DNA from: [Eubacterium] saphenum | Lineage (GTDB): Bacteria; Bacillota; Clostridia; Peptostreptococcales; Anaerovoracaceae | Reading direction: 5' to 3' | DNA: 64,000 bases | Assembly (NCBI GenBank): GCA_004555725.1 | Contig: SFHC01000010.1 | Location: 1-64,000 of the forward strand | Shown: positions 8,099 through 15,828 of the stretch, piece by piece | Layout of the letters: every line of letters begins with the position of its first letter | Position numbering within the stretch: position 1 is the first letter of the stretch | Program-made: the position numbers and the translations under genes | The notes under the pieces: model-generated | Databases searched by the model: none | What the model saw: only the letters and a program-made list of their open reading frames with translations | Told to the model about the DNA's origin: nothing

Positions 8099-9478
8099 GT
8101 GAAAAAATATGATGTAATTGTTGCGGGAGCCGGCGTTGGAGGCGTGTTCCTGTCTTATGAAATGACAAAGAAAAAGAACAAGGCGAGTGTGCTGGTCATT
8201 GATAAGGGCGCGCCGCTGAAAAAGAGGATCTGCCCGATCCATGCCGGAAAGACGACGCAGTGCCTGAAATGCAAACCGTGTGCGATCATGAACGGATATG
8301 GCGGTGCAGGCGGACTTTCAGACGGAAAGTACAACCTGACCACACAGTTCGGCGGAGATCTTCATAAATATATTGGTGAAAAGCAGGCAATGGATCTGAT
8401 GTGGTATGTAGACGGCGTGCTCTGTGATATGGGCGGCGCAGACGCAAAACTGTATTCGACCGCAGATTCGCAGCTGCGCACTAAATGTCTGCAGCATGAC
8501 CTCCATCTCCTGGACGCGCAGGTCCGCCATCTTGGCACTGACACCAACGTTAAGATTCTGGATAACATCTACAGCTATGTGAAAGACCGGATTGATATGC
8601 AGTTCTATACAGCTGTGGAGGATGTTGAACGGAACGAGGACGGGACATTTACCGTCAGAACACAGAATGAGGAATACCAGTGCAATGATCTGGTCCTCGC
8701 TACCGGACGTTCAGGGTCAGACTGGATCTCGAGCATCTGCGACAAATTTCAGCTGAAGCAAGAAAAAAACCGTGTGGATATCGGTGTTCGCGTAGAACTT
8801 CCGGCAGATGTATTTAAGCATATTACAGATCAGGTTTATGAGAGCAAGATTGTCTACCAGACATCCCAGTATAACGATCTGGTGCGCACCTTCTGCATGA
8901 ATCCGTACGGAGAGGTCGTCTCGGAGAATACGAACGGCATTGTCACTGTAAACGGACACAGCTATTCCAATCCGGAACTGCACACAGAGAACACCAATTT
9001 TGCGCTTCTGGTCTCCAATCATTTTACAAGTCCGTTCCAGGACAGCAATGAATACGGTGAGGCAATCGCAAGTCTGTCCAACATGCTCGGAGGCGGCGTG
9101 CTGATGCAGCGCTTCGGCGATCTGGTGAAGGGCAGACGCAGCAGCAGCCGGAGAATGGAGAAGTGTTTCACACGCCCGACTCTGCAGGCGACTCCTGGAG
9201 ATCTGAGCCTGGTAATTCCGAAACGTCAGCTGGACGACATCATCGAGATGATCTATGCGCTGGATGAGATTGCTCCGGGAACAGCGAATGAGGATACACT
9301 GCTGTACGGTGTTGAGGTGAAATTCTATAATTCCCGCGTGGATGTGAACGCGAACCTGCAGACGAAGATTCCGAATCTGTATGCCATCGGAGACGGCGCA
9401 GGCGTCACACATTCGCTGTCGCAGGCTTCTGCGTCCGGTGTGTATGTGGCAAGACTCCTGGCAGAAAAGTACCAGTAA
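8099..9478 (+). CDS. FAD-dependent dehydrogenase, COG2509 type
   Basis: A 459-residue flavoprotein. The N-terminal dinucleotide fold reads VIVAGAGVGGVFLSYE. It is followed by the cysteine-containing CPIHAGKTTQCLKCKPC and GYGGAGGLSDGK segments characteristic of uncharacterised COG2509 FAD-dependent dehydrogenases. The second FAD contact near the C-terminus is YAIGDGAGVTHSLSQASASG. The substrate is unknown. Clustered cysteines could bind a metal or be redox active, but that is inference. The GTG start at 8099 follows AGAGGTG. Upstream in-frame codons lack a ribosome binding site. Confidence 0.82.
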   Translation: MKKYDVIVAGAGVGGVFLSYEMTKKKNKASVLVIDKGAPLKKRICPIHAGKTTQCLKCKPCAIMNGYGGAGGLSDGKYNLTTQFGGDLHKYIGEKQAMDLMWYVDGVLCDMGGADAKLYSTADSQLRTKCLQHDLHLLDAQVRHLGTDTNVKILDNIYSYVKDRIDMQFYTAVEDVERNEDGTFTVRTQNEEYQCNDLVLATGRSGSDWISSICDKFQLKQEKNRVDIGVRVELPADVFKHITDQVYESKIVYQTSQYNDLVRTFCMNPYGEVVSENTNGIVTVNGHSYSNPELHTENTNFALLVSNHFTSPFQDSNEYGEAIASLSNMLGGGVLMQRFGDLVKGRRSSSRRMEKCFTRPTLQATPGDLSLVIPKRQLDDIIEMIYALDEIAPGTANEDTLLYGVEVKFYNSRVDVNANLQTKIPNLYAIGDGAGVTHSLSQASASGVYVARLLAEKYQ

Positions 9479-9722
9479 GGAGATCTCTGCACAGTGAAAT
9501 ACATTAGAATTCAATAATGCATAACAGCAGCGGATGAGGACGGCATACGTTCCTGCCATGCCGAGCGCGATCGAATGATAAAGGTGGTGCAGGGATTGCG
9601 GGAAGTATGCCGTTTCAGATATATCTGGGGAGTTCACAGGACTCTTGTACTTTGGAATATAAAGGGATTTCAATGCGTTTTACAACTCCCGAAAAAAACT
9701 TATATTTTTTTCAAAAAAGGGG

Positions 9723-9750
9723 TTGCAATAATTACTGATTCGGGTATAAT
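9723..9750 (+). promoter_or_regulatory. tRNA-Leu promoter (TTGCAA-16-TATAAT)
   Basis: TTGCAA (9723-9728) and TATAAT (9745-9750) with a 16-bp spacer lie about 65 bp before the tRNA. The rest of the 9479-9817 gap shows only weak dyads and no convincing gene. Confidence 0.7.
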
Positions 9751-9817
9751 AATATTCGTCGGTTGGCGAGAGAGCTTCTGAGAGAGCCAAGCAAATCGGC
9801 TGGAACAATTGAAAAAT

Positions 9818-9903
9818 GCGGTTGTGGCGGAATTGGCAGACGCGCACGGTTCAGGTCCGTGTGATGAACAGTCATGAGGGTTCGAATCCCTCCAACCGCA
9901 CCA
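9818..9903 (+). tRNA. tRNA-Leu (anticodon CAG)
   Basis: The acceptor stem GCGGTTG pairs with CAACCGC, with discriminator A and an encoded CCA. The anticodon stem CACGG/CCGTG encloses the loop TTCAGGT, giving anticodon CAG. There is a long class II variable arm, and the T arm GGTTCGAATCC is canonical. Confidence 0.95.
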
Positions 9904-9910
9904 ACGAAGA

Positions 9911-9938
9911 ACCGGAATCATTGCGATTCCGGTTTTTT
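9911..9938 (+). terminator. tRNA-Leu terminator
   Basis: ACCGGAATC pairs with GATTCCGGT, followed by TTTTT. Confidence 0.85.
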
Positions 9939-10024
9939 CATGTTTCTGCGGATAATCAATGGGAAAAGACCTTCTAAACATTATGAAATAATGTGGACGG
10001 TTACATGTAGTCCTATACAAGAGA

Positions 10025-10068
10025 ACGGCTGAGCCGGGCATTCCTGCCTTGGCTCAGCCGTTTATTTC
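10025..10068. terminator. Hairpin between tRNA-Leu and lysR-family gene
   Basis: A perfect 11-bp stem, ACGGCTGAGCC/GGCTCAGCCGT, with a 15-nt loop. The T-rich tail is on the plus strand only. It probably serves both converging transcripts. Confidence 0.6.
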
Positions 10069-10079
10069 TGCATCCGCTG

Positions 10080-10976
10080 TTACTGGATTTCTTCAGGATG
10101 CTCTGCGAGATAGTTGAGGGCAAATTCGCGGAACTTGCTGGCCGCAGGCGAGAGCTGGTCTTTAGGAGCGGTTGCAATGCCGATATCGATCATAGGGTCC
10201 GGAGACAGGCGGAGAACTTTCAGGTTCTCGCTGTATGCGGTTTCCGTGTAGAGTCCGTTGCACATGGTAACGCCAAGGCCGGCTTCAACCATGGCTGAAG
10301 CCGAATATGTGTTCATCGCTGACATCCGGTAGTTCGGCGTAATTCCGTATTCGCTGAATACAAGGGAATTGTCAGTCACCTGATCCGGAAAGATGTCGAT
10401 GCAGGGTTCTGTTTCAAATCGCTTCATCGGGAAGACGTCAGGATCTTCAAGTGTGTCCACGGGAAAGTTTTTTGGGACCCAGGCGACCATATGGTCTTTT
10501 GGAAGCGGGATCCAGTCAAAGTTGCCTTTTCTCCAGCTGATGATGCAGAAATCGATGCGGTGATCTTCAATCTGGTCGACCAGAACGGAGCTGAAACCTT
10601 CTTGAATTTCGATCTTGATATGCGGATGTTCTGCAGTGAAACGCGCGATGATCTTTCCCAGCAATTCATAATAAGTAGAATACGCGGTTCCGATGTGAAT
10701 CTCACCGACATCCAGGCCCATAATGGTCTGTGCCTGCTCTGTGTACATTTCTCCGAGACGTACAAGCTCGGAAATAATCGGAAGCAGTTTCTGACATTCC
10801 TGTGTCGGCGAGACTCCGTTCCGGCTTCTGTGCAGCAGCGGGAAGCCGGTTTCAGATTCAATAGAGGCCATCATCCGGCTCATGCCGGAAGGTGTGTACC
10901 CGAGCTTCTGTGCGGCATCGGAGAGGTTTCCGACGCGGATGGCACACAGAAGGGCTGCGCATTTTTCTGTATCCAT
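10080..10976 (-). CDS. LysR-family transcriptional regulator
   Basis: A 298-residue DNA-binding regulator. The N-terminal winged helix reads LLCAIRVGNLSDAAQKLGYTPS followed by GMSRMMASIE, the standard LysR recognition helix. The remaining 220 residues form the periplasmic-binding-like co-inducer domain, including GEIHIGTAYSTYYELLG. The start MDTEKC is preferred because CAGGAG lies 7 nt upstream. A longer frame adds 12 residues without a good ribosome binding site. It is divergent from a DMT-family transporter, the classic arrangement for a LysR protein controlling its neighbour. The ligand is unknown. Confidence 0.88.
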   Translation of the reverse strand: MDTEKCAALLCAIRVGNLSDAAQKLGYTPSGMSRMMASIESETGFPLLHRSRNGVSPTQECQKLLPIISELVRLGEMYTEQAQTIMGLDVGEIHIGTAYSTYYELLGKIIARFTAEHPHIKIEIQEGFSSVLVDQIEDHRIDFCIISWRKGNFDWIPLPKDHMVAWVPKNFPVDTLEDPDVFPMKRFETEPCIDIFPDQVTDNSLVFSEYGITPNYRMSAMNTYSASAMVEAGLGVTMCNGLYTETAYSENLKVLRLSPDPMIDIGIATAPKDQLSPAASKFREFALNYLAEHPEEIQ

Positions 10977-11012
10977 ATTGTACTCCTGTAATTTTGTTTG
11001 CGGTTTTGTCAT

Positions 11013-11205
11013 AGCAAAGTTGAGATTGTGTCGCTTTACTCAATAATAGATCTGGATTATATTAGAGTCAAGAAAGAAATTGTGTACACTGCTTTCGATT
11101 GATAAAGTGAATTGATAAATCAATATAGTGAATGATATCAATTTGCGACACATAATGGAATATTCAGGTTAATACATACAGATAATTACAGGAGGAATTG
11201 TTCTC
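11013..11205. promoter_or_regulatory. Divergent lysR/DMT control region with palindromes
   Basis: The AT-rich gap contains the perfect palindrome ATTGATAAATCAAT at 11111-11124 and TGATATCA near 11134. These are reasonable candidates for LysR-type binding sites, which follow the T-N11-A pattern. Confidence 0.45.
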
Positions 11206-12144
11206 ATGTCTCGCAGAAATGCTGAATTGCTTTTAATGCTTGCAATCGCACTGCGCGCTACATCTTTATTGTTTAGTAAGATTGGACTTGCCGGGATGCA
11301 GCCGTACACACTTTTAGGAATGCGTTTTCTGATGGCCTTTGCCATTTTGGTATGCATATTCCACAATAAACTTAAACACATAAAGAAGAGCACTGTCCTC
11401 CACAGCATGATTATCGGCGCGGCGTTCACGGTTATGATGTCGTTTGAGCTTCACGCGCTGGAGACGACACCGTCATCCGTAACGTCATTCCTCGAAAATA
11501 CAGCAATCGTACTGGTGCCGATGATTCTGGTTCCGCTGCAGCGTCAGCTGCCGCATAAAGGTACCGTTATCAGCTGCCTGATGGCCATCATCGGTGTCGG
11601 AGCTCTTACACTGAAAGGTGACGGATTCTCATTCACAAAAGGTGAGATTCTCTGCCTTGGAGCTGCAGTTACTTATGCTGCTGCGATTATCTTCACTGGT
11701 AAGTTCTCTAAAGATGACGATACACTGCAGATCGGAATTCTGCAGAACGGGTTTATCGGACTGTTCGCCATTTCCATGGCGTTCCTGTTTGAACACCCGG
11801 AACTTCCAAAGACTGCTGTGAACTGGGGATGCCTGCTGGCGCTGACTTTGATCTGCAGCGTTCTTGGATTTACAATTCAGCCGATTGCGCAGAGATATGT
11901 ACCTACAGAAACAGCAGGACTGTTCTGTGGACTTAATCCGTTGATCGCATCCATTCTTGGAATGGTGTTCCTTCATGAGCGCCTCGGAATTAACGGGTTT
12001 ATCGGAGCGGCATTCATCCTCGGAAGCATTCTTGTTTCTCACCTGCTGGATGCTCCGGCTCCTGCTGCAGAACCAACACCGGTACGCCGGAAAGTTCAGC
12101 CGATCCACTCGTATACCAGAGCAGCAGACAAGCCTGCGGCCTAA
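11206..12144 (+). CDS. DMT superfamily transporter (EamA domains)
   Basis: A 312-residue inner-membrane protein with about ten hydrophobic helices arranged as two EamA repeats, one from residue 5 to about 135 and a second from about 145 to 280. This is the standard drug/metabolite transporter layout, usually exporting amino acids or other small metabolites. The C-terminus ends in a Pro/Ala-rich cytoplasmic tail. AGGAGG lies upstream of ATG 11206. It is transcribed divergently from a LysR-family gene that probably controls it. The substrate cannot be deduced from sequence. A strong terminator follows at 12254. Confidence 0.85.
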   Translation: MSRRNAELLLMLAIALRATSLLFSKIGLAGMQPYTLLGMRFLMAFAILVCIFHNKLKHIKKSTVLHSMIIGAAFTVMMSFELHALETTPSSVTSFLENTAIVLVPMILVPLQRQLPHKGTVISCLMAIIGVGALTLKGDGFSFTKGEILCLGAAVTYAAAIIFTGKFSKDDDTLQIGILQNGFIGLFAISMAFLFEHPELPKTAVNWGCLLALTLICSVLGFTIQPIAQRYVPTETAGLFCGLNPLIASILGMVFLHERLGINGFIGAAFILGSILVSHLLDAPAPAAEPTPVRRKVQPIHSYTRAADKPAA

Positions 12145-12253
12145 TATAATCTGTTTGGTGATTGACCTCTGTCACCATAATTCAAAGGCGTTAACAAGTG
12201 GTCTGCACACAGACCTTGCAGACTGTTCTCCTATATTAATATCTCAGACAAAA

Positions 12254-12286
12254 TCGGACTGTGCGCAGCACGGTCCGGTTTTTTCT
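12254..12286 (+). terminator. Terminator of DMT transporter gene
   Basis: CGGACTGTGC pairs with GCACGGTCCG (one wobble), followed by TTTTTTC. Confidence 0.85.
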
Positions 12287-12358
12287 CGAGTATATGCATG
12301 CAGAGAGTACAATAGAGAATCGTAGTGGTGGATGAAGTTAATGGAGATGAAGTTCTCC

Positions 12359-12387
12359 TTGAAATCAGCTATTCACAATGCTAAAAT
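12359..12387 (+). promoter_or_regulatory. queT promoter (TTGAAA-17-TAAAAT)
   Basis: TTGAAA (12359-12364) and TAAAAT (12382-12387) with a 17-bp spacer place the predicted transcript start at about 12394, the first base of the riboswitch. Confidence 0.7.
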
Positions 12388-12393
12388 GAAATA

Positions 12394-12437
12394 CCGAGTG
12401 TTCGAGACCTTCCACTCGTAAAACAAAACTAAAGGAG
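12394..12437 (+). promoter_or_regulatory. PreQ1-I riboswitch controlling queT
   Basis: The stem CGAGTG/CACTCG encloses a 12-nt loop starting TTCGAG, as in class I preQ1 aptamers (GUUCUAG in the consensus). An A-rich tail TAAAACAAAACTAA follows directly and runs into the Shine-Dalgarno AGGAG (12433-12437). The tail folding back into the loop when ligand binds would hide the ribosome binding site, so translational control is likely. The downstream gene is a queuosine-precursor transporter, which fits. Confidence 0.82.
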
Positions 12438-12446
12438 ACAATTAAA

Positions 12447-12941
12447 ATGAGAAACAAAAATGTATTATTCTTAACGCAGGCCGGACTGATTGCGGCGGTT
12501 TATGTCGTACTTGTCGTGCTTCTGCAGGCGTTTAGTTTTGGTCAGGTGCAGATCAGAGTAGCAGAAATGCTGACGATTCTGCCGGTATTTACGCCGGCTG
12601 CGGTTCCGGGCCTTTTCCTTGGCTGTATAGTCGGTAATATTATGGGCGGTGCAGTACTTCCGGATATCATCTGCGGAAGCCTGGCGACACTTGCCGGCGC
12701 CTATTTCACTTATAAACTGAGAAACAGAGGGCTGGTCATTGCATGCCTTCCGCCGATCATCGCAAATATCCTGGTGGTTCCGTTTGTGCTGAAATACGCA
12801 TACGGTGTCCATCTTCCGATTCCGTTTATGATGCTGACAGTAGGTATAGGCGAAGTCGTCGGATGCGGAGTTCTCGGTGTCGCCCTCGGTAAAGTGCTGA
12901 CGCGCTATAAAAGCGTTATTTTTGGAAGTCTGGCGGCTTAA
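12447..12941 (+). CDS. queT: Queuosine precursor transporter, QueT family
   Basis: A 164-residue membrane protein with five to six hydrophobic helices. It carries the QueT-family signature around QVQIRVAEMLTILPVF, then AVPGLFLGCIVGNI, and ends with the helix containing GEVVGCGVLGVALGKVL. QueT proteins act as substrate-binding S components of energy-coupling factor transporters that import queuine or preQ1 for tRNA modification. The preQ1-I riboswitch immediately upstream supports this strongly. The EcfAT energising module is not in this window. AGGAG lies 9 nt before ATG 12447. Confidence 0.9.
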   Translation: MRNKNVLFLTQAGLIAAVYVVLVVLLQAFSFGQVQIRVAEMLTILPVFTPAAVPGLFLGCIVGNIMGGAVLPDIICGSLATLAGAYFTYKLRNRGLVIACLPPIIANILVVPFVLKYAYGVHLPIPFMMLTVGIGEVVGCGVLGVALGKVLTRYKSVIFGSLAA

Positions 12942-13038
12942 TGCAGACGAAAAAGATCTGCAGGATTTCAGGCGTATAGAAAAAAGTAAAAGTGCAAAAC
13001 GTCAGAATGTGCCAGATTTATGACAATGTAGATTACCA

Positions 13039-13120
13039 TATAATAGAAATAATTATAGAATAGAATACGAAGGTTTATGACAGGCGCATGATTCGGGCAT
13101 CCGAAGGCATGCGTCTTTTT
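13039..13120 (+). terminator. Terminator downstream of queT, with a TATAAT box in front
   Basis: AGGCGCATG (13082-13090) pairs with CATGCGTCT (13108-13116), with inner stem TTCGG/CCGAA, followed by TTTTT. It lies 140 bp past the queT stop. A TATAAT at 13039-13044 just upstream could start a short transcript of about 70 nt, but no good -35 is seen. Confidence 0.7.
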
Positions 13121-13345
13121 GATTGGCTGGACCCATCTGTATGCCCTTTTTTTATCTGCTCCATGTCGATCATACTTTGACAGCAGTGCGCGATCTGCGA
13201 GGCAGTTAATTTTCGCTGTCAGAAATGCAGGGGGGCGACTCCTGCAACGAATTTTGAATATCATAATGTCAAATCAATATAAAAGAATCGATATAAGTTA
13301 AATGACGGGAAACGGATTCATCATCGTAAACATCAAGATAGTAGT
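13121..13345. other. Non-coding spacer before repeat array 1
   Basis: No credible gene. There is a small GCAGG/CCTGC dyad near 13229-13245 and an AT-rich run with weak promoter-like boxes at about 13254-13285. Confidence 0.4.
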
Positions 13346-13905
13346 AGAGGCTGCGTCCAGAATGTGGAGAGGGATGGAGATTCGCAGGTATACTGCATAA
13401 TGATTAATTGGACGCAAAATATCTCTTTCAACGATCAGGTACGAGCCGGGAATTGCGTCCAAACAGGATGGACGGACAGGAATATGAGTGTATGCTGTAT
13501 AATTACAGTTTGGACACAGAAACATACGGGAAGCGGCTGGTTGGGAGAGGAGAACTGCGTCCAAATGGCGATGAGTAAAAAGAGGGTGCGCGTATACAGT
13601 ATACTAACTGCCTGGACGCAGATTATACCTGATTTTCATATATCGAAGCATCTGAACTGCGTCTATTAGTCAGAATTCTGGGAATGGAAGTGAAATTGGG
13701 TATACATGGAAAGTGGACGCAAATTCCGGCAGCGGGGTGGTGGATATCAGAAGGGATTCCCGTCCACAGCGCATGTATACACAGAATCCCCGTCCAACTA
13801 AGCAAACCAACCCAAGTGGACGGGGATGCACGGATGTATGCTCTCAGATTCCCGTCCACAGCGCATGTATACACGAAATCCCCGTCCATTTGTGAGGTAT
13901 GCAGT
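13346..13905. repeat. Repeat array 1: 102-bp units with GCGTCCAA/TTGGACGC arms
   Basis: Left arms TGCGTCC(AA) start at 13352, 13454, 13556 and 13658, exactly 102 bp apart. Inverted right arms TTGGACGCA, or one-base variants, start at 13408, 13510, 13612 and 13713. The gap between arms is 47 bp in the first three units and 46 in the fourth. A TATAC-type dyad (GTATAC...GTATAC in unit 3) sits in the 3' half of each gap. The rest of each unit differs almost entirely. From 13698 to 13880 the pattern decays into GTCCAC/GTGGAC variants spaced 92 bp apart. Three units stay open in one plus-strand frame (13364-13669), giving NCVQ-x16-WTQ-x11 peptides, but no ribosome binding site is seen. Confidence 0.85.
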
Positions 13906-13996
13906 ATACCCGCATTTACCTTATCTATCAACAATTTATGAATTGCAGGCAGAACTTTATGTTATCGATTGTGGGAGGCGAACTTGGGATATACGA

Positions 13997-14100
13997 CGTT
14001 CCGCAGGCTGATCGAGCTTCGCCTTTGGCTCGCTCTCTCAGGCGGAACTAGCATAAGGAATTCCCATTCATCTGCACGAGCAAAAGCGTAGTGCAGATGA
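13997..14100. other. Strongly structured intergenic segment (two nested hairpins)
   Basis: Hairpin A: GTTCCGC (13998-14004) pairs with GCGGAAC (14042-14048), extended by CTGA/TCAG and an inner GAGC/GCTC. Hairpin B: CATCTGCAC (14069-14077) pairs perfectly with GTGCAGATG (14091-14099). No ORF or T-run accompanies them. It may be an RNA, or the remains of a small palindromic element. Confidence 0.45.
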
Positions 14101-14113
14101 GGGCAACTCCATT

Positions 14114-14144
14114 AAAAAAGCCGCGGAGGTAAAACCTCTGCGGC
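14114..14144 (-). terminator. tRNA-Pro terminator
   Basis: On the minus strand AGCCGCAGAGGT pairs with ACCTCCGCGGCT (one mismatch), followed by TTTTTAAT. Confidence 0.85.
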
Positions 14145-14152
14145 TAGTCTGT

Positions 14153-14228
14153 TGGTCGGAGTGATGAGACTCGAACTCATGGCCTCTGCGTCCCGAACGC
14201 AGCGCGCTACCAGCTGCGCCACACCCCG
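14153..14228 (-). tRNA. tRNA-Pro (anticodon CGG)
   Basis: On the minus strand, the acceptor CGGGGTG pairs with CACTCCG (one G-T), with discriminator A and an encoded CCA. The anticodon stem CTGCG/CGCAG encloses loop TTCGGGA, anticodon CGG. The D arm GGCGCAGCTGGTAGCGC and T loop GTTCGAGTC are canonical. Confidence 0.94.
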
Positions 14229-14240
14229 ACAACAAAATTA

Positions 14241-14268
14241 ATTATAGCACGATAAATATGTTTTGCAA
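14241..14268 (-). promoter_or_regulatory. tRNA-Pro promoter (TTGCAA-16-TATAAT)
   Basis: Minus strand TTGCAA (14268-14263) and TATAAT (14246-14241) with a 16-bp spacer lie just upstream of the tRNA. Confidence 0.75.
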
Positions 14269-14304
14269 GTGTTTTTTTATTTCTGGAAAATAATGTATAA
14301 AAAG

Positions 14305-14373
14305 TGAAAGTGGAGCAGGGGATCGTTGGAATATCACGCGTTTTGTCTGCGTGCCCGGGCCGCCTGCTCCGAT
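14305..14373 (-). terminator. Probable terminator of nitroreductase gene
   Basis: On the minus strand GGAGCAGG pairs with CCTGCTCC around an inner CACGC/GCGTG stem, followed by the T-rich ACTTTCACTTTTT. Confidence 0.6.
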
Positions 14374-14388
14374 GGTTAAAAAAATAAA

Positions 14389-14934
14389 CTATTTTATGAC
14401 GGTCAGAAGGTCATCTACGGATTTACGAGGAGGCATTTTCGGATTCTGGTCCGGGTATCCGACTCCGACGAGGGCTGAGACGATCTGATCGTCTGGAAGT
14501 CCGACGGCTTCTGCTACGAGGTCTGGATCAAAAATGCCCATGATGACGGTGCCGAGACCAAGGGCTTCTGCTGCAAGGGTCAGGGTCTGGGTGGCGATGC
14601 CGGCATCAAAGACTTCCCAGCGGTCTTCTTTCTTGGTTGAAAAACTGCCGTCGCGTTCGAATCCGGAGCGGCCGTGTCTGATGGACGGGATCAGCAGTAC
14701 GCTGCATCCGTCTATAATGCTCTTGTTTCCCGGGACATTCATGACACAGGTATCGGCAATTCTGTTTTTCAGTTCTGGATTGAATACTGCGGTGTACCGG
14801 ATCGGCTGACAGTTTTTCCAGGACGGCGCGTAAGACGCGAGTTCGATCAGTTCGCGTACGGTTTCTTCGGTTACAGACTGGTCCGTAAATTTGCGGACAC
14901 TTCTTCTGGTTTTAATGCATTCTATTGCGTCCAT
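14389..14934 (-). CDS. Nitroreductase family protein
   Basis: A 181-residue FMN-dependent oxidoreductase. The N-terminal signature is MDAIECIKTRRSVRKF, whose RRSVR contacts FMN phosphate. The PSWKNCQPIRY segment and the C-terminal EALGLGTVIMGIFDPD helix are typical of the NAD(P)H-dependent nitroreductase superfamily. The physiological substrate is unknown, and quinones, flavins or nitroaromatics are all possible. GGAGGG lies just upstream of ATGAATATG, so translation starts at 14934 or two codons earlier. A longer frame to 15165 lacks a ribosome binding site. The gene is monocistronic between tRNA-Pro and a divergent membrane protein. Confidence 0.87.
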   Translation of the reverse strand: MDAIECIKTRRSVRKFTDQSVTEETVRELIELASYAPSWKNCQPIRYTAVFNPELKNRIADTCVMNVPGNKSIIDGCSVLLIPSIRHGRSGFERDGSFSTKKEDRWEVFDAGIATQTLTLAAEALGLGTVIMGIFDPDLVAEAVGLPDDQIVSALVGVGYPDQNPKMPPRKSVDDLLTVIK

Positions 14935-15286
14935 ATTCATCCCTCCATAAGGCATGTGTTCGATAAGGAAAGTCGTGCGCATGTCTGCAGTCTGGTGCAG
15001 ATGCGGCGTGTTTCCGCCTTTTGATAGTAGTATACCACAGTTTGTTATTTGTGTGACAAAACTTCCCCGGCAAGTGGTTTCCTCGGTTTGAGTGTCTTGC
15101 AGATTAAATGTACGCAAGAATGGAAGTGCACGAAAAAGCAGACAATTTGGTGTAGGCTCCGACATAAAAACGAAAATTGATTTGAAGAATGTGTGAAAAC
15201 GTGTTCGCGTTACAGATTAAGTTTTGACGTTGATGCACTTAGTGTATATAATAGGAACGCGAATTTGAAATGAAAGGGAAGTTGGG
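14935..15286. promoter_or_regulatory. Divergent upstream region of nitroreductase and membrane protein genes
   Basis: On the minus strand an extended -10, TGGTATACT (TATACT at 15034-15029), lies about 95 bp before the nitroreductase. On the plus strand TTGACG (15224-15229) and TATAAT (15247-15252), 17 bp apart, form the promoter of the gene at 15287. Nothing else was recognised. Confidence 0.7.
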
Positions 15287-15769
15287 ATGGAAAAAAGAAT
15301 TCTTACATTAAGATATGGTAAATGGCTCGGAATCCTGATGGGATGCATCATGTACGCTGTTACCAGCAGTGTGTTCACGATATCTGTGTCAGCTGCTCTG
15401 GCTGTCGTGTTCGGCGTCAGTTTCTGGATTCTTCTGAAGAGAGAAGAGATCCGTCAAATTGGACAGAACATTGCAGAATCTATACGTGAAGCTGTTCAGG
15501 AGACCTGGACGGGGGAACAGCTGATTGAAATCAAGCGCATCCGCAGAGGGATGATCGCCCGTGTTTATCTGATCGGACAGAAATCCAGGATGGAGAGGGT
15601 GCAGCAGGCGGTAAGTGAAAAAATGTCGGAGAATCCTTTCCGCAATTATCTGTGGGTTATGCAGATGACGCAGCTGAAAAGCCGGGAGGAAGTCAGAAAA
15701 GCCCGTGACGTGCTGAATCGTCAGCTGGTGCAGTCAATTCTGGACGAAGCTGAAAAAGACAGCCGGTAA
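15287..15769 (+). CDS. Hypothetical membrane protein
   Basis: A 160-residue protein that I cannot assign to a family. Residues 11-50 form two adjacent hydrophobic helices (around YGKWLGILMGCIMYAVTS and SVSAALAVVFGVSFWILL). A charged, helix-rich cytoplasmic tail of about 110 residues follows. It has a strong promoter of its own and a GGGAAGTTGGG-type ribosome binding site. The next gene, 59 bp away on the same strand, is a CYTH-domain protein, so co-transcription is likely. The function is unknown. Confidence 0.7.
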   Translation: MEKRILTLRYGKWLGILMGCIMYAVTSSVFTISVSAALAVVFGVSFWILLKREEIRQIGQNIAESIREAVQETWTGEQLIEIKRIRRGMIARVYLIGQKSRMERVQQAVSEKMSENPFRNYLWVMQMTQLKSREEVRKARDVLNRQLVQSILDEAEKDSR

Positions 15770-15828
15770 CGGAAGCCGTGGAAATCCTGGATTGCGCATA
15801 AGGAGACAAAAAAGGAGAGACGCAGAAT

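Noticed and set aside
9575..9781. Small ORF between the COG2509 gene and tRNA-Leu
   Set aside because: It runs through the tRNA promoter, lacks a family motif and its start is not supported.
13039..13120. A stand-alone small RNA after queT
   Set aside because: The TATAAT lacks a convincing -35, and the hairpin is explained as the queT terminator.
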